Of a DNA stretch of 64,000 nucleotides, positions 1-11,323 are shown piece after piece; position 1 is the stretch's first letter, and every line of letters starts with the position of its first letter. The DNA comes from Burkholderia ubonensis (lineage in GTDB: Bacteria > Pseudomonadota > Gammaproteobacteria > Burkholderiales > Burkholderiaceae): assembly GCF_001718695.1 (NCBI RefSeq), contig NZ_CP013420.1, positions 3,162,001 through 3,226,000 of the forward strand, in the 5' to 3' direction. The notes under the pieces are model-generated. The model was not told where the DNA came from. It did not search any database and saw only the letters and a program-made list of their open reading frames with translations. The position numbers and the translations under genes were made by a program.

Positions 1-1989
1 GAACATCTCGGCGAGCGGCACCTCGGCGCGCACGAGCTTGCCGCCGCCGCCCGCGATGTCCTCCATGCCCTGCACGATGCCGCGCCGGCTCGACAGGTCG
101 CCCATCACGTTGCCCATGAAGTCCTCGGGCGTCTCGACCTCGACCGCCATCATCGGCTCGAGCAGCACCGGCTTCGCGCGGCGCATCGCTTCCTTGAACG
201 CCATCGAGCCGGCCATGCGGAATGCGTTTTCGTTCGAGTCGACGTCGTGGTACGAGCCGAACGTCAGGTGCACCTTCACGTCGACGACCGGATAGCCCGC
301 GAGCACGCCGCTCTTCAGCGTTTCCTCGATGCCCTTGTTGACCGCCGGGATGAACTCGCGCGGAATCACGCCGCCCTTGATCTCGTCGAGGAATTCATAG
401 CCCTTGCCGGGGTTCGGCTCGAGCTTGATCACCGCGTGGCCGTACTGGCCGCGGCCGCCCGACTGCTTGACGAACTTGCCCTCGACGTCGTCGGCGGCGG
501 TGCGCACCGTCTCGCGATACGCGACCTGCGGCTTGCCGACCGTCGCCTCGACGCCGAACTCGCGCTTCATCCGGTCGACGATGATCTCGAGGTGGAGCTC
601 GCCCATCCCGGAGATGATCGTCTGGCCCGATTCCTCGTCGGTCTGCACGCGGAACGACGGGTCTTCCTGCGCGAGGCGGTTCAGCGCGAGGCCCATCTTT
701 TCCTGGTCGGCCTTGGTCTTCGGCTCGACCGCCTGCGAGATTACCGGCTCCGGAAATTCCATCTTCTCGAGGATGATCGGCTTGCCCGGGTCGCACAGCG
801 TGTCGCCCGTCGTCGCTTCCTTCAGGCCGACCGCGGCCGCGATGTCGCCTGCGCGCACTTCCTTGATTTCCTTGCGCTCGTTCGCGTGCATCTGCAGGAT
901 CCGGCCGAGCCGTTCCTTCTTGTCCTTGGTCGGGTTCAGCACCGTGTCGCCCGACTCGACGACACCCGAGTACACGCGGAAGAAGATCAGCTGGCCCACG
1001 AACGGGTCCGTCATGATCTTGAACGCGAGCGCGGAGAACGGCTCGTCGTCGCTCGGATGACGTTCCGCTTCCTTGTCGTCGAGCGTAAGCGTATGGCCGA
1101 GGATCGCGGGCACGTCGACGGGCGACGGCAGGTAGTCGATCACCGCGTCGAGCATCGCCTGCACGCCCTTGTTCTTGAACGCGCTGCCGCACAGCATCGG
1201 TACGATCTCGTTGGCGATCGTGCGCTTGCGCAGCGCGGCCTTGATCTCGTCCTCGGTCAGCGAGTTGTGGTCGGTCAGGTACTTCTCGAGCAGTGCCTCG
1301 CTGGCTTCGGCCGCGGCCTCGACCATCTTCTCGCGCCACTCGTGCGCGAGCTCGACGAGATTCGCCGGGATGTCCTCGTAGGCGAACTTCACGCCCTGGC
1401 TGTCGTCGTCCCAGACGATCGCCTTCATCTTGACGAGATCGACGACGCCCTGGAAATGGTCCTCCGCGCCGATCGGAATCTGGATCGGCACGGCGACGCC
1501 CTTCAGGCGCTCGCCGATCTGCCGCTGCACGCGGAAGAAGTCGGCGCCGACGCGGTCCATCTTGTTGACGAACGCGATGCGCGGCACCTTGTACTTGTTC
1601 GCCTGGCGCCACACGGTTTCCGACTGCGGCTGCACGCCGCCGACGGAGTCGTAGACCATGCACGCGCCGTCGAGCACGCGCATCGAACGCTCCACTTCGA
1701 TCGTGAAGTCGACGTGCCCGGGGGTGTCGATGATGTTGATCCGGTGTTCCGGATAATTGCCGGCCATGCCCTTCCAGAACGCGGTCGTCGCGGCCGACGT
1801 GATCGTGATGCCGCGTTCCTGCTCCTGCTCCATCCAGTCCATCGTGGCCGCGCCGTCGTGCACTTCGCCGATCTTGTGGCTCACGCCGGTATAGAACAGG
1901 ATGCGTTCGGTAGTCGTGGTTTTGCCGGCATCGATGTGGGCGCTGATCCCGATATTGCGATAGCGCTCGATGGGGGTTTTGCGGGGCAC
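1..1989 (-). CDS. fusA: Elongation factor G, 3' end outside window
   Basis: Translocation GTPase that moves tRNA and mRNA through the ribosome. The visible 663 codons cover nearly the whole protein of about 700 residues; the last 35-40 residues lie beyond base 1. The N-terminus carries the P-loop AHIDAGKTT, then DTPGHVDF and the guanine-specificity motif NKMD, followed by EF-G domains II to V. I chose a GTG start at 1989 because the protein then begins with (M)[13 protein letters not shown], matching the family start. A DUF192 gene lies upstream rather than rpsG, so this is probably the second fusA copy found in many Burkholderia and not the str-operon copy; that is inference. Family identity is certain. 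Confidence 0.95.
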   Translation of the reverse strand, partial: MPRKTPIERYRNIGISAHIDAGKTTTTERILFYTGVSHKIGEVHDGAATMDWMEQEQERGITITSAATTAFWKGMAGNYPEHRINIIDTPGHVDFTIEVERSMRVLDGACMVYDSVGGVQPQSETVWRQANKYKVPRIAFVNKMDRVGADFFRVQRQIGERLKGVAVPIQIPIGAEDHFQGVVDLVKMKAIVWDDDSQGVKFAYEDIPANLVELAHEWREKMVEAAAEASEALLEKYLTDHNSLTEDEIKAALRKRTIANEIVPMLCGSAFKNKGVQAMLDAVIDYLPSPVDVPAILGHTLTLDDKEAERHPSDDEPFSALAFKIMTDPFVGQLIFFRVYSGVVESGDTVLNPTKDKKERLGRILQMHANERKEIKEVRAGDIAAAVGLKEATTGDTLCDPGKPIILEKMEFPEPVISQAVEPKTKADQEKMGLALNRLAQEDPSFRVQTDEESGQTIISGMGELHLEIIVDRMKREFGVEATVGKPQVAYRETVRTAADDVEGKFVKQSGGRGQYGHAVIKLEPNPGKGYEFLDEIKGGVIPREFIPAVNKGIEETLKSGVLAGYPVVDVKVHLTFGSYHDVDSNENAFRMAGSMAFKEAMRRAKPVLLEPMMAVEVETPEDFMGNVMGDLSSRRGIVQGMEDIAGGGGKLVRAEVPLAEMF

Positions 1990-2128
1990 GTGAACCTCCA
2001 GTGGTTCGGGTCGTAAGCCGGCCGGCGGCGCCGGGCCGGGGGAATCAATCGAGATTTAAAGCATAGCGCTTGCGTGTGGCTTTTGCAGATGCGGGCCGCA
2101 TGGCCGGAATCAAGACGGGCGCCGCGCG

Positions 2129-2164
2129 AAAAAAAAGCCGGCGCGCGCGAGGCGGCCGGCCGGC
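2129..2164 (-). terminator. Intrinsic terminator after the DUF192 gene
   Basis: Read on the minus strand, a GC-rich hairpin with GCCGGC and GCGCCGGC arms is followed directly by eight T. It sits 30 bases after the DUF192 stop codon and separates that gene from fusA. Confidence 0.75.
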
Positions 2165-2193
2165 ATGCATGGCGTTGCGCCGCGCCGCGCGCG

Positions 2194-2694
2194 TCACTGC
2201 GGCTTCGGCAGCCCGTCGAGCTTCATGCCGGGCTTGATGCCCTTCGCCGCGAACCAGCCCTTGCTCATCTCGAGCGCATAGACGCCGTTGTTGCGCGGGC
2301 AGTGGTTGCTGGTCGTCTCGGCCTGCATCTCGTCGATGTCGGTGATCGTGCCGTCCGCGCGGATGAATGCGATCGACAGCGGGATCAGCGTGTTCTTCAT
2401 CCAGAAGCAGTGCACCGCGTTCTCGTTGAACACGAACAGCATCCCTTCGTTCGGCGCGAGCTGCGAGCGGTACATCAGCCCCTGCTCGCGGTCGGCGTCG
2501 TTGGCCGCGACGGCCGCGTCGATCACGTACATGCCGGCGCGCAGCTTCGCGCGCGGGAATTCGCTCGGCTGCTTGGCGCCGGGCGGCATCTGCGCGACGG
2601 CGGCTTGCATGCCGAGCGCGGCGACGCCGAACGCGACGGGAAACATGGCGGCGCGCGCAAGGCGGCCGAGCGACGAGCGCAGGGGGAATCGCAC
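2194..2694 (-). CDS. Exported DUF192 family protein
   Basis: The 166-residue product begins with a hydrophobic signal segment ending near AVAQ (about residue 35), then a DUF192 domain. Recognisable DUF192 features are the REQGLMYR stretch, the FVF strand, CFWMKNT and the later IDEMQ segment. DUF192 proteins are small beta-rich bacterial proteins of unknown function, often exported. I chose the GTG at 2694 over upstream ATGs because AAAGGAG lies seven bases before it and the signal peptide then starts at once. It is monocistronic, with a terminator after it. The function is not known and I do not assign one. Confidence 0.85.
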   Translation of the reverse strand: MRFPLRSSLGRLARAAMFPVAFGVAALGMQAAVAQMPPGAKQPSEFPRAKLRAGMYVIDAAVAANDADREQGLMYRSQLAPNEGMLFVFNENAVHCFWMKNTLIPLSIAFIRADGTITDIDEMQAETTSNHCPRNNGVYALEMSKGWFAAKGIKPGMKLDGLPKPQ

Positions 2695-2756
2695 AGCAGG
2701 GCTCCTTTCGGGAAAACGAGACCCGCATGGTACGCGAAGCGCACACGAGGGCACAC

Positions 2757-2795
2757 AAAAGAAAAAGGCAGATCGCCTTGCGGTGACCTGCCTTT
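2757..2795 (-). terminator. Intrinsic terminator after the small exported protein
   Basis: The arms AAAGGCAG (2764-2771) and CTGCCTTT (2788-2795) form a stem. On the minus strand it is followed by a T-rich run, TTTTTCTTTT. It ends transcription of the 2856-3080 gene. Confidence 0.75.
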
Positions 2796-2855
2796 CAACG
2801 CCGTAAGAACGGCAACTGCTGGTTCTTGACTGCGTTATTCTTACAGCTTGCTTAC

Positions 2856-3080
2856 TTAGTTCGAAGCAGCAGCCGGGGCTTCAGCGGCGCTAGCAGCAGC
2901 CTTCTTCGAAGCGTGGTGCTTCTTTGCGTGGTGCTTCTTGGCAGCCTTCTTCGCCGGTGCCGAAGCAGCTTCTGCCTTTTCTGCTGCCGGAGCTGCCGGA
3001 GCAGCTGCCGGTGCCGAAGCTTGTGCGAAAGCTGCCGTTGCGAAGAGACCAGCGACCAGAGCGGCGATCAGTTTGTTCAT
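2856..3080 (-). CDS. Small exported Ala/Lys/His-rich protein
   Basis: The product has 74 residues. A clear signal peptide (MNKLIAALVAGLFATAAFA) is followed by an Ala/Pro-rich spacer, then a basic core with two KKHHAKKHHA-like units, and an Ala-rich tail. GAGGAA stands upstream of the ATG and a strong terminator follows, so this is a real gene. Third-position codon use is less GC-biased than in its neighbours, with many GCT and GCA Ala codons. Composition resembles acid-shock or histone-like low-complexity proteins, but there is no recognisable domain. The His/Lys repeats could bind metal or polyanions in the periplasm; that is speculation. Confidence 0.8.
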   Translation of the reverse strand: MNKLIAALVAGLFATAAFAQASAPAAAPAAPAAEKAEAASAPAKKAAKKHHAKKHHASKKAAASAAEAPAAASN

Positions 3081-3370
3081 GTTGTGTTCCTCAGCTTTAG
3101 TTAATTAACCAAATGACCCGGCATAGGAGTCATGTCGTCTAACGGTGCCATCCACCTTTCGGTTGACAGACGCTCCAAGAAATTTCTCTTTGCGCTGCGG
3201 GCGCCGAATCGCATTCGAAAAAACGTCGCTTGCACGACGCAAAGCGGCTCGGACGCCAATGCCGGATAGCTCTGGGTGGCATCTGCGTCGTTTAACGCAC
3301 GATCTTCGCAGGCGGTTGACGAAACAGATGACGAAAAAATCGACGATCGGCTTTCGGCCCGGCCGAGCCT

Positions 3371-3949
3371 TCAGTCGGCACGTGCGAAACCGTCCCACGG
3401 CGCACGCGGCGGCAGGGTGATTGTTTCTCCTGGCGCAATGCCGAGCGCGAATATATCCAGCGAGCCGATGCCGACCCGCACGAGGCGCAGCGTCGGAAAG
3501 CCGACCGCCGCCGTCATCCGGCGCACCTGGCGGTTCTTGCCTTCGGTGATCGCGAGCTCGATCCACGTGGTCGGGACCGCGGCGCGGTAGCGGATCGGCG
3601 GATTGCGCGGCCACAGCGCGTCGGGCGGCTCGATGAATTCGGCGCGGCACGCGCGCGTCACGTAGTCGCCGAGATCGACGCCGCGCGCGAGCGCCTTCAG
3701 GTCGGCCGGCCCCGGCGCGCCTTCGACCTGCGCCCAGTAGCGCTTGACGAGCTTGTGGCGCGGCTCGGCGATGCGGGCCTGCAGCGCGCCGTCGTCGGTG
3801 AGCAGCAGCAGGCCTTCGCTGTCCGCGTCGAGCCGGCCGGCCGCGTAGACGCCGGGCGTCTTGACCCAGTCGCCGAGCGACGGCCGCGTTTCGTGCGCGG
3901 AAAACTGGCAAATCGTACCGAACGGCTTGTTGAGGGCGATCAAGGTCAT
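3371..3949 (-). CDS. rluE: 23S rRNA pseudouridine synthase, RluE type
   Basis: This 192-residue RsuA/RluB/E/F family pseudouridine synthase lacks an N-terminal S4 domain, as is typical of RluE, which modifies U2457 of 23S rRNA in E. coli. The catalytic segment [13 protein letters not shown] with its Asp is at about residues 38-50, and the family motif GKNRQVRRM is near residue 133. The ATG at 3949 gives the normal start, MTLIALNKP; longer upstream frames have no family match. It is divergent from icd across a short shared regulatory region. Confidence 0.9.
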   Translation of the reverse strand: MTLIALNKPFGTICQFSAHETRPSLGDWVKTPGVYAAGRLDADSEGLLLLTDDGALQARIAEPRHKLVKRYWAQVEGAPGPADLKALARGVDLGDYVTRACRAEFIEPPDALWPRNPPIRYRAAVPTTWIELAITEGKNRQVRRMTAAVGFPTLRLVRVGIGSLDIFALGIAPGETITLPPRAPWDGFARAD

Positions 3950-4020
3950 GGCAGGGACGACGCGCGCCCGGCTGGCGGTGCGCGCCGGGCGGTCTATGGC
4001 AAATGGCGGAATCTTAATGC

Positions 4021-4049
4021 ATAATACGGAACGCCAAGTCATCTGTCTT
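4021..4049 (-). promoter_or_regulatory. Candidate rluE promoter
   Basis: On the minus strand AAGACA (4044-4049) and TATTAT (4021-4026) are separated by 17 bases. The -35 box lies inside the 16-base palindrome at 4044-4059, so a protein bound there would block this promoter. Read by eye only. Confidence 0.45.
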
Positions 4050-4059
4050 ATATAAGACA
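4044..4059. promoter_or_regulatory. Perfect 16-base palindrome between rluE and icd
   Basis: TGTCTTATATAAGACA is a perfect inverted repeat, AT-rich inside very GC-rich DNA, placed between the divergent rluE and icd genes. The shape is that of a dimeric repressor operator (GntR-like in size and symmetry). Given icd next door, a TCA-cycle regulator is a reasonable guess; the cognate protein is not in the window. Confidence 0.55.
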
Positions 4060-4224
4060 TAAGGGGAGACTTGATACGCAGCGCCGCGCATCGCGCCGCC
4101 GCGCCCGAATCGGGCGCTAGAATAGCGGCTCGCTGCGGCAGTCACGGGGGTGGCCTTGATGCGCGCCCCGGCGCACGCAGCTTCGACCAGAATTACCTGC
4201 TCAGCCACGTCACTGGAGTCGATC

Positions 4225-5481
4225 ATGCCGTATCAGCACATCAAGGTTCCGGACGGCGGTGACAAGATCACCGTCAACCAGGATTACACGCTCAACGTTT
4301 CCGACCAGCCGATCATTCCGTACATCGAGGGCGACGGCACGGGCTTCGACATCACGCCGGTCATGATCAAGGTCGTCGACGCCGCGGTCGAACGGGCGTA
4401 CAAGGGCAAGCGCAAGATCCACTGGATGGAGATCTACGCGGGCGAGAAGGCGACGAAGGTCTACGGCCCGGACGTGTGGCTGCCGGACGAGACGCTGCAG
4501 GTGCTGAAGGAATACGTGGTGTCGATCAAGGGGCCGCTGACGACCCCGGTCGGCGGCGGGATCCGCTCGCTGAACGTCGCGCTGCGCCAGGAGCTCGACC
4601 TGTACGTGTGCCTGCGCCCGGTCCAGTACTTCAAGGGCGTGCCGTCGCCGGTGCGCGAGCCGCAAAAGATCGACATGGTGATCTTCCGCGAGAACTCGGA
4701 AGACATCTACGCGGGCATCGAATGGGCGGCCGGCTCGGAGCAGGCGAAGAAGGTCATCCAGTTCCTGCAGGACGAGATGGGCGTGAAGAAGATCCGCTTC
4801 CCGGAAACCTCGGGGATCGGCGTCAAGCCCGTGTCGACGGAAGGCACCGAGCGGCTCGTGCGCAAGGCGATCCAGTACGCGATCGACAACGACCGCAAGT
4901 CGGTCACGCTGGTGCACAAGGGCAACATCATGAAGTTCACGGAAGGCCTGTTCCGTGACGCCGGCTACGCGCTCGCGCAGAAGGAGTTCGGCGGCGAGCT
5001 GATCGACGGCGGCCCGTGGATGCGCGTGAAGAACCCGAAGACGGGCGGCGAGATCGTCATCAAGGACTCGATCGCCGACGCGTTCCTGCAGCAGATCCTG
5101 CTGCGCCCGGCCGAATACGACGTGATCGCGACGCTGAACCTGAACGGCGACTACATCTCCGACGCGCTGGCCGCGCAGGTCGGCGGCATCGGCATCGCGC
5201 CGGGCGCGAACCTGTCGGATTCGGTCGCGATGTTCGAGGCGACCCACGGCACCGCGCCGAAGTACGCGGGCAAGGATTACGTGAACCCCGGTTCCGAGAT
5301 CCTGTCGGCCGAAATGATGCTGCGCCATCTCGGCTGGACCGAGGCGGCCGACACCATCATCGCCGCGATGGAAAAGTCGATCCAGCAGAAGCGCGTCACG
5401 TACGACTTCGCGCGCCTGATGGAAGGCGCGACGCAGGTGTCGTGCTCGGGCTTCGGTGAAGTGCTGATCGAGAACATGTAA
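4225..5481 (+). CDS. icd: NADP-dependent isocitrate dehydrogenase, homodimeric
   Basis: Converts isocitrate to 2-oxoglutarate and CO2 with NADP+ in the TCA cycle. At 418 residues it matches the E. coli enzyme (416) closely. Substrate-site residues are in the [13 protein letters not shown] segment; Ser115 corresponds to the serine phosphorylated by AceK in E. coli. Later [11 protein letters not shown] and [12 protein letters not shown] are the conserved active-site and cofactor segments. The start at 4225 is preceded by GGAG and gives MPYQHIKVP, the family start. A terminator follows, and a second, unrelated isocitrate dehydrogenase lies next on the same strand. Confidence 0.97.
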   Translation: MPYQHIKVPDGGDKITVNQDYTLNVSDQPIIPYIEGDGTGFDITPVMIKVVDAAVERAYKGKRKIHWMEIYAGEKATKVYGPDVWLPDETLQVLKEYVVSIKGPLTTPVGGGIRSLNVALRQELDLYVCLRPVQYFKGVPSPVREPQKIDMVIFRENSEDIYAGIEWAAGSEQAKKVIQFLQDEMGVKKIRFPETSGIGVKPVSTEGTERLVRKAIQYAIDNDRKSVTLVHKGNIMKFTEGLFRDAGYALAQKEFGGELIDGGPWMRVKNPKTGGEIVIKDSIADAFLQQILLRPAEYDVIATLNLNGDYISDALAAQVGGIGIAPGANLSDSVAMFEATHGTAPKYAGKDYVNPGSEILSAEMMLRHLGWTEAADTIIAAMEKSIQQKRVTYDFARLMEGATQVSCSGFGEVLIENM

Positions 5482-5514
5482 GTCCCTCCGGGGTGTGCCG
5501 GCGCATGGCCGGCT

Positions 5515-5547
5515 GCCCCGGCGCCTGCTGCCGGCGTCGGGGCGTTT
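5515..5547 (+). terminator. Terminator after icd
   Basis: Arms GCCCCGGCGCC (5515-5525) and GGCGTCGGGGC (5533-5543) form an 11-base stem with one mismatch, followed by GTTT. The U-run is short, so strength is uncertain. The remaining 200 bases to the next gene show nothing else I recognise. Confidence 0.55.
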
Positions 5548-5634
5548 CGTGGAAGGCAGGTTTGGCAGGGCGCTCCGGTGCCCGGAAACGCGACGCCGCG
5601 TCGCGGCCCGCGTGCCCTGCAAGGTAGAACATGA

Positions 5635-7989
<2,355 letters not shown>

Positions 7990-8028
7990 CGACGCGCGCG
8001 GCCTGGCATCGAGGCCGGCCGGAAAGAG

Positions 8029-8056
8029 AAACGCCCCGCACGCGCGGGGCGTTTTT
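8029..8056 (+). terminator. Strong terminator after monomeric IDH
   Basis: ACGCCCCGC (8031-8039), loop ACGC, and GCGGGGCGT (8044-8052) form a perfect 9-base stem running into TTTTT. Confidence 0.9.
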
Positions 8057-8072
8057 CGTTGCAGGTTGTCAC

Positions 8073-8297
8073 TTACACGTGGACGATTTCCCATTCCGCG
8101 ATTTCGTGCGGAACTTCGAGTGTCGCCGTGTCCAGATCGGACAGTTGCGGGCAGTCGCCGCGGGAGATGTGGTCTGCGGCTTGCTCGGGGCACGAGAACG
8201 CGCCGAGCGATGCATTGCCGAACGTCGCTTCCCAGCCGCCGTTGCCCGGCAGGATGTAGAACGACCCGAGCGCTGAGCCAAAGCGAAATCCCTTCAT
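8073..8297 (-). CDS. Small protein of unknown function
   Basis: The product has 74 residues and no signal peptide or membrane segment: a Gly/Phe-rich start (MKGFRFGSALGSFYILPG), two Cys in the middle and an acidic end with DLDTATLEVP. A clear ribosome site, GGGAGAACGG, precedes the ATG, which is the main support that it is translated. It faces the monomeric IDH gene and ends just after its terminator. I do not recognise the family. Confidence 0.6.
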   Translation of the reverse strand: MKGFRFGSALGSFYILPGNGGWEATFGNASLGAFSCPEQAADHISRGDCPQLSDLDTATLEVPHEIAEWEIVHV

Positions 8298-8829
8298 TTC
8301 CGTTCTCCCTTTCTGATCACACGCGATTCCTTTGCGCCGCCTGCCGGTGTCCGGCAGGTTCCGGCTCGACTGGCGGTTGCGTCGGGTTCATCGGTGGTGC
8401 GTGCCGAACGTCGTTGCGTAACGCCAGTGCATGTGAAGAAGTCTACGTCCGGGGCCCGCTCGGATGGTGCGTGTAGAAGCACTGATCAAAACAAAAATTC
8501 ATGCGTAAAAACAATGGATTACGAACTTGGTTTCGTATTGCGGAACGATTTTCGGCATCGCGAAACAGGATATTTGTGCTCTGCACCACGAGTTTTTACA
8601 AGGCAAGGGTTTGTTCCGCATCGTGAAATTTTTGACGAATTTGACGAGCGAAGCGCGTGACGGACGCGGCATGGCCGCGGAGTGACCGTCGCGCACGCGA
8701 TCACGAGGAGGTGGAGCGATGGGAGAGGCACGCGGTCACTTAACAGGGCGGTTACCCGGTTATGATGACGCGGGCAGCCCGGACAGCCGCCGCTTCCCGA
8801 ACCATACCGTTGAGAACGAGGAACGATTG
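8298..8829. other. 532-base spacer, AT-richer, no convincing gene
   Basis: The segment 8475-8650 is clearly richer in A and T than the surroundings and holds three operator-like repeats (listed separately). A possible 88-codon frame at 8394-8660 has codon use unlike the neighbours and no ribosome site, so I do not call it. The multicopper oxidase gene lies 200 bases beyond the last repeat. Confidence 0.6.
8531..8628. promoter_or_regulatory. Three IclR-like operator motifs
   Basis: Three 15-base imperfect inverted repeats fit one pattern, close to TTCCGCATCGCGAAA: TTTCGTATTGCGGAA (8531-8545), TTCGGCATCGCGAAA (8551-8565) and TTCCGCATCGTGAAA (8614-8628). The first two are centred 20 bases apart, two helical turns. 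IclR-family regulators (PcaR/PobR type) bind sites of this length and form. No IclR gene is in the window. Confidence 0.5.
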
Positions 8830-10434
8830 ATGATACGGAGAACCTTCCTGTCGCACGCCGTCGGCGTCGCCGTCGCGTCGCTGGTCGCGCGCAGCGCGTG
8901 GGCGCAGCACGCGGGTCACGCCGGCATGGCCGACATGGAGATGGACGATATGCCCGGGATGTCGGGCACGGTGTCGCACGGGCAGCACGGCAAGCATGCG
9001 CCGGCGGCGCGTCCGGCCCCGCTTGCCGCCGCCGACGCGTTGCCGGCCGGCGCGCCGCTGGCGTCGTTGCGCACGCTTGCGAACGAGAGCCGCGAGCCCG
9101 GGACGTTTCGCGCGACGCTCGTCGCGCAGCCGGTCGCGCGCCCGATGCTGCGTGGCGCTCGCCCGACGACGTTCTGGCAATTCGGCGACGGCGTCCAGGG
9201 GCCGGTCGTCGGGCCGCTGATCGACGTGCGCGAAGGCGATACGGTCGAGATTCGTTTCGTGAACCGGTTGCCGCAGCCGTCGACGATACACTGGCACGGG
9301 CTGCCGGTGCCGCCCGACCAGGACGGCAATCCGTCCGCGCCGGTCGCGCCGGGCGCGTCGCACGTCTATCGGTTCACGCTGCCGAAGGGGAGCGCGGGCA
9401 CGTACTGGTATCACCCGCATCCGCACATGATGACGGCCGAGCAGGTGTTTCGCGGGCTGGCGGGGCCGTTCGTCGTGCGCGCGACGGACGATCCGCTCGC
9501 CGGCTGGCCGGAACGCAACCTGTTCGTGTCCGATCTGAAGCTCACTCGCGACGGCACGATCGCGTCGAACGACATGATGGACTGGATGAACGGCCGTGAA
9601 GGCCAGTTCGTGCTGGTCAACGGCGCGCGGCGGCCGCGCATCGAGGTCGCGGGCGACGAGCGCTGGCGCGTGTGGAACGCGTGCAGCGCGCGCTATCTGC
9701 GGCTCGCGTTCGACGACGGCCGCGCGTTCGAGCAGGCGGGCACCGACGGCGGGCTGCTGGAGACGCCGCGCCGCGTCACGTCGCTACTGCTCGCGCCGGG
9801 CGAGCGCGCGGAGTTGCTGGTGCGTGCCGGCGACCGCGCGTCGCGCGCGGTGCTGGTCGCGGCCGAATACGACCGGCGCAAGATGGCGATGTCGGACGAC
9901 GGGCACGGCAGCCTGCCGCCGGATCCGGCGCTGCCGCTCGCCGACGTCGCATTCGCGCCGGCCGCCGCGCGATCGCTGCCCGCGACGCTGCGCGCGGTGC
10001 CCGAGCTCGGGAAGCCGGTCGCGGACAAGACGGTGGCGTTCGGCGAGGAAATGGACATGGACGCGATGATGGCCGGGCCCGCGCACGGCCGTCCGTCCGG
10101 CATGCGCTTCACGATCAACGGTGATGTGTATGCACCGCACCGGGCGACGCTGACGAGCCGTGCGGGCGACGTCGAACGCTGGACGATCCGCAACGAAACC
10201 GACATGGATCACCCGTTCCATCTGCACGGCACGCAGTTCCAGGTGATCGAGCGCGCGTCGGGCGGCGCCCGCACGCCGGAGCCGTTCCGCGCATGGCGCG
10301 ATACGGTGAACGTGCGCAGCGGCGAAACCGTGACGTTGCTCACGACGCAGGACTTGCGCGGCGAGCGCATGTTCCATTGCCACATCCTCGAGCACGAGGA
10401 TCTCGGCATGATGGGGACGCTGAAGGTCGTGTAA
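8830..10434 (+). CDS. Tat-exported multicopper oxidase
   Basis: The product has 534 residues. A twin-arginine leader (RRTFLS, cleavage near AWA) is followed by a His/Met-rich stretch (HAGHAGMADMEM) that probably binds copper. The four copper-binding blocks are present: HWHGLPVPPDQDG, YHPHPHMM, HPFHLHGT and the C-terminal FHCHILEHEDLGMM, giving type 1, 2 and 3 copper sites. An extra Met-rich piece (MDMDAMM) sits before the last domain, as in CueO. A copper-tolerance cuprous oxidase role is likely but not proven. I start at ATG 8830 because GAGGAACGATTG precedes it and the Tat signal then begins at once; a frame extending to 8719 adds no signal. Confidence 0.9.
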   Translation: MIRRTFLSHAVGVAVASLVARSAWAQHAGHAGMADMEMDDMPGMSGTVSHGQHGKHAPAARPAPLAAADALPAGAPLASLRTLANESREPGTFRATLVAQPVARPMLRGARPTTFWQFGDGVQGPVVGPLIDVREGDTVEIRFVNRLPQPSTIHWHGLPVPPDQDGNPSAPVAPGASHVYRFTLPKGSAGTYWYHPHPHMMTAEQVFRGLAGPFVVRATDDPLAGWPERNLFVSDLKLTRDGTIASNDMMDWMNGREGQFVLVNGARRPRIEVAGDERWRVWNACSARYLRLAFDDGRAFEQAGTDGGLLETPRRVTSLLLAPGERAELLVRAGDRASRAVLVAAEYDRRKMAMSDDGHGSLPPDPALPLADVAFAPAAARSLPATLRAVPELGKPVADKTVAFGEEMDMDAMMAGPAHGRPSGMRFTINGDVYAPHRATLTSRAGDVERWTIRNETDMDHPFHLHGTQFQVIERASGGARTPEPFRAWRDTVNVRSGETVTLLTTQDLRGERMFHCHILEHEDLGMMGTLKVV

Positions 10435-10452
10435 CGGCGAATCATTTTGTTT

Positions 10453-10520
10453 CACGCGTATGAACGCATTCGATTTGCGTGTACGCGTGGACAATGCGCG
10501 TTCAATTATTGGGATTGAAC
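10453..10520. repeat. Two hairpins in the convergent spacer
   Basis: CACGCGTA (10453-10460) pairs with TACGCGTG (10482-10489), and inside this ACGCA (10464-10468) pairs with TGCGT (10476-10480), making one long stem. A second, GTTCAAT (10500-10506) with ATTGAAC (10514-10520), follows. Neither has a U-run. With the next two features they form a row of four hairpins. Confidence 0.55.
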
Positions 10521-10524
10521 GAAA

Positions 10525-10558
10525 AGGCCGGCCAATCGAATTAACGATTGGCCGGCCT
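10525..10558. terminator. 14-base perfect stem between oxidase and csp
   Basis: AGGCCGGCCAATCG (10525-10538), loop AATTAA, CGATTGGCCGGCCT (10545-10558). On the minus strand a short T-run (TTTT) follows. It may end transcription from both sides. Confidence 0.6.
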
Positions 10559-10560
10559 GC

Positions 10561-10590
10561 AAAAAAGAAACCCGGCGTTTAGCCGGGTTT
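10561..10590 (-). terminator. Intrinsic terminator of the csp gene
   Basis: On the minus strand AAACCCGGC, loop TAAAC, GCCGGGTTT, then CTTTTTT. It starts 24 bases after the csp stop codon. Confidence 0.85.
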
Positions 10591-10613
10591 CCCTCGTCCG
10601 AAATCCGTTGCCC

Positions 10614-10817
10614 TCAGGCGGCCTGGATATTCGAAGCCTGCTTGCCTTTCGGTCCTTGGACGACCTCGAAGCTCACCTTCTGGCCTTCCTTCAGGGTCTT
10701 GAAACCCTGCATGTTGATGGCCGAGAAGTGTGCGAACAGATCCTCACCGCCCTCGTCGGGAGTGATGAAACCGAAGCCCTTCGCGTCATTGAACCATTTG
10801 ACAATACCAGTTGCCAT
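10614..10817 (-). CDS. Cold-shock domain protein
   Basis: The 67-residue single cold-shock domain binds single-stranded RNA/DNA and acts as an RNA chaperone. RNP1 (KGFGFI) and RNP2 (LFAHF) are intact, and the start [10 protein letters not shown] is canonical. The ATG at 10817 is preceded by GGGGAAG; an upstream ATG would add a tail the family lacks. A promoter about 150 bases upstream predicts a long 5' leader, typical of cold-inducible csp genes. Which csp paralogue this is cannot be told. Confidence 0.95.
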   Translation of the reverse strand: MATGIVKWFNDAKGFGFITPDEGGEDLFAHFSAINMQGFKTLKEGQKVSFEVVQGPKGKQASNIQAA

Positions 10818-10963
10818 ACCTACTTCCCCTGTCACACAGTCGCTACCTACCACGAGCACGCTCGAAAAGCTAAACGACCGGAAAATACAGCCGTTCCCCC
10901 CTCACAGCTCACCTCGGCCTTTCTCGTTTGCCGTTCAGACAAATTGAAAAAAGTGCCAGCTTG

Positions 10964-10992
10964 ATTGTTGGCGCTCTTTATTGGAGTGTCAA
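10964..10992 (-). promoter_or_regulatory. csp promoter
   Basis: On the minus strand a perfect TTGACA (10987-10992) lies 17 bases from AACAAT (10964-10969). Transcription would begin near 10957, leaving a leader of about 140 bases before the csp start, as in cspA-type genes whose leader structure senses temperature. Confidence 0.65.
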
Positions 10993-11323
10993 GAAAATTT
11001 TTAGACGTATAGGGGGCCGTTGTAAAGAACCCATTTTCAGGGTTTTTCCGGCTTTGCCTGTCGGCATCGTCGCAAGCGCGCGGACTTGAAAAGTCGCATA
11101 ATCGGCTCACATACCAGGCTCGAGTGACACGCGTTCGAGCATCCCTGGCTTGTGGGATACTGGATGCGGACGCGACGACGCGGTGTGATTCCCCGTGACG
11201 GTGCGTGTCCCGCGCCACCTGTGAAAGCCGGCACCGCAGCCGGCTTTCGTATGGCGCGAGCGCAAGCGCGTGGTTCCGGGCATCCGGGGAGGGCGCCGGC
11301 CGGTCGGTCGGGTAATGGCAGGA
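10993..11323. other. Spacer between csp and clpS promoters
   Basis: No gene is seen. A perfect hairpin, GAAAGCCGGC (11223-11232) and GCCGGCTTTC (11239-11248), has no U-run. CTTGAAA at 11085-11091 with a weak downstream partner 14 bases on could be a heat-shock sigma-32 promoter for clpSA, but the -10 match is poor. Confidence 0.35.

Noticed and set aside
3330..3375. Terminator for rluE
   Set aside because: The stem has a bulge and the T-run is about ten bases away, so I could not support it.
8394..8660. 88-codon plus-strand frame in the oxidase spacer
   Set aside because: No ribosome site, abnormal codon use, and it runs through the operator repeats.
11160..11250. Riboswitch-like stretch before clpS
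   Set aside because: It has one hairpin but lacks the conserved boxes of cobalamin or other riboswitches I know, and clpS has its own promoter downstream.
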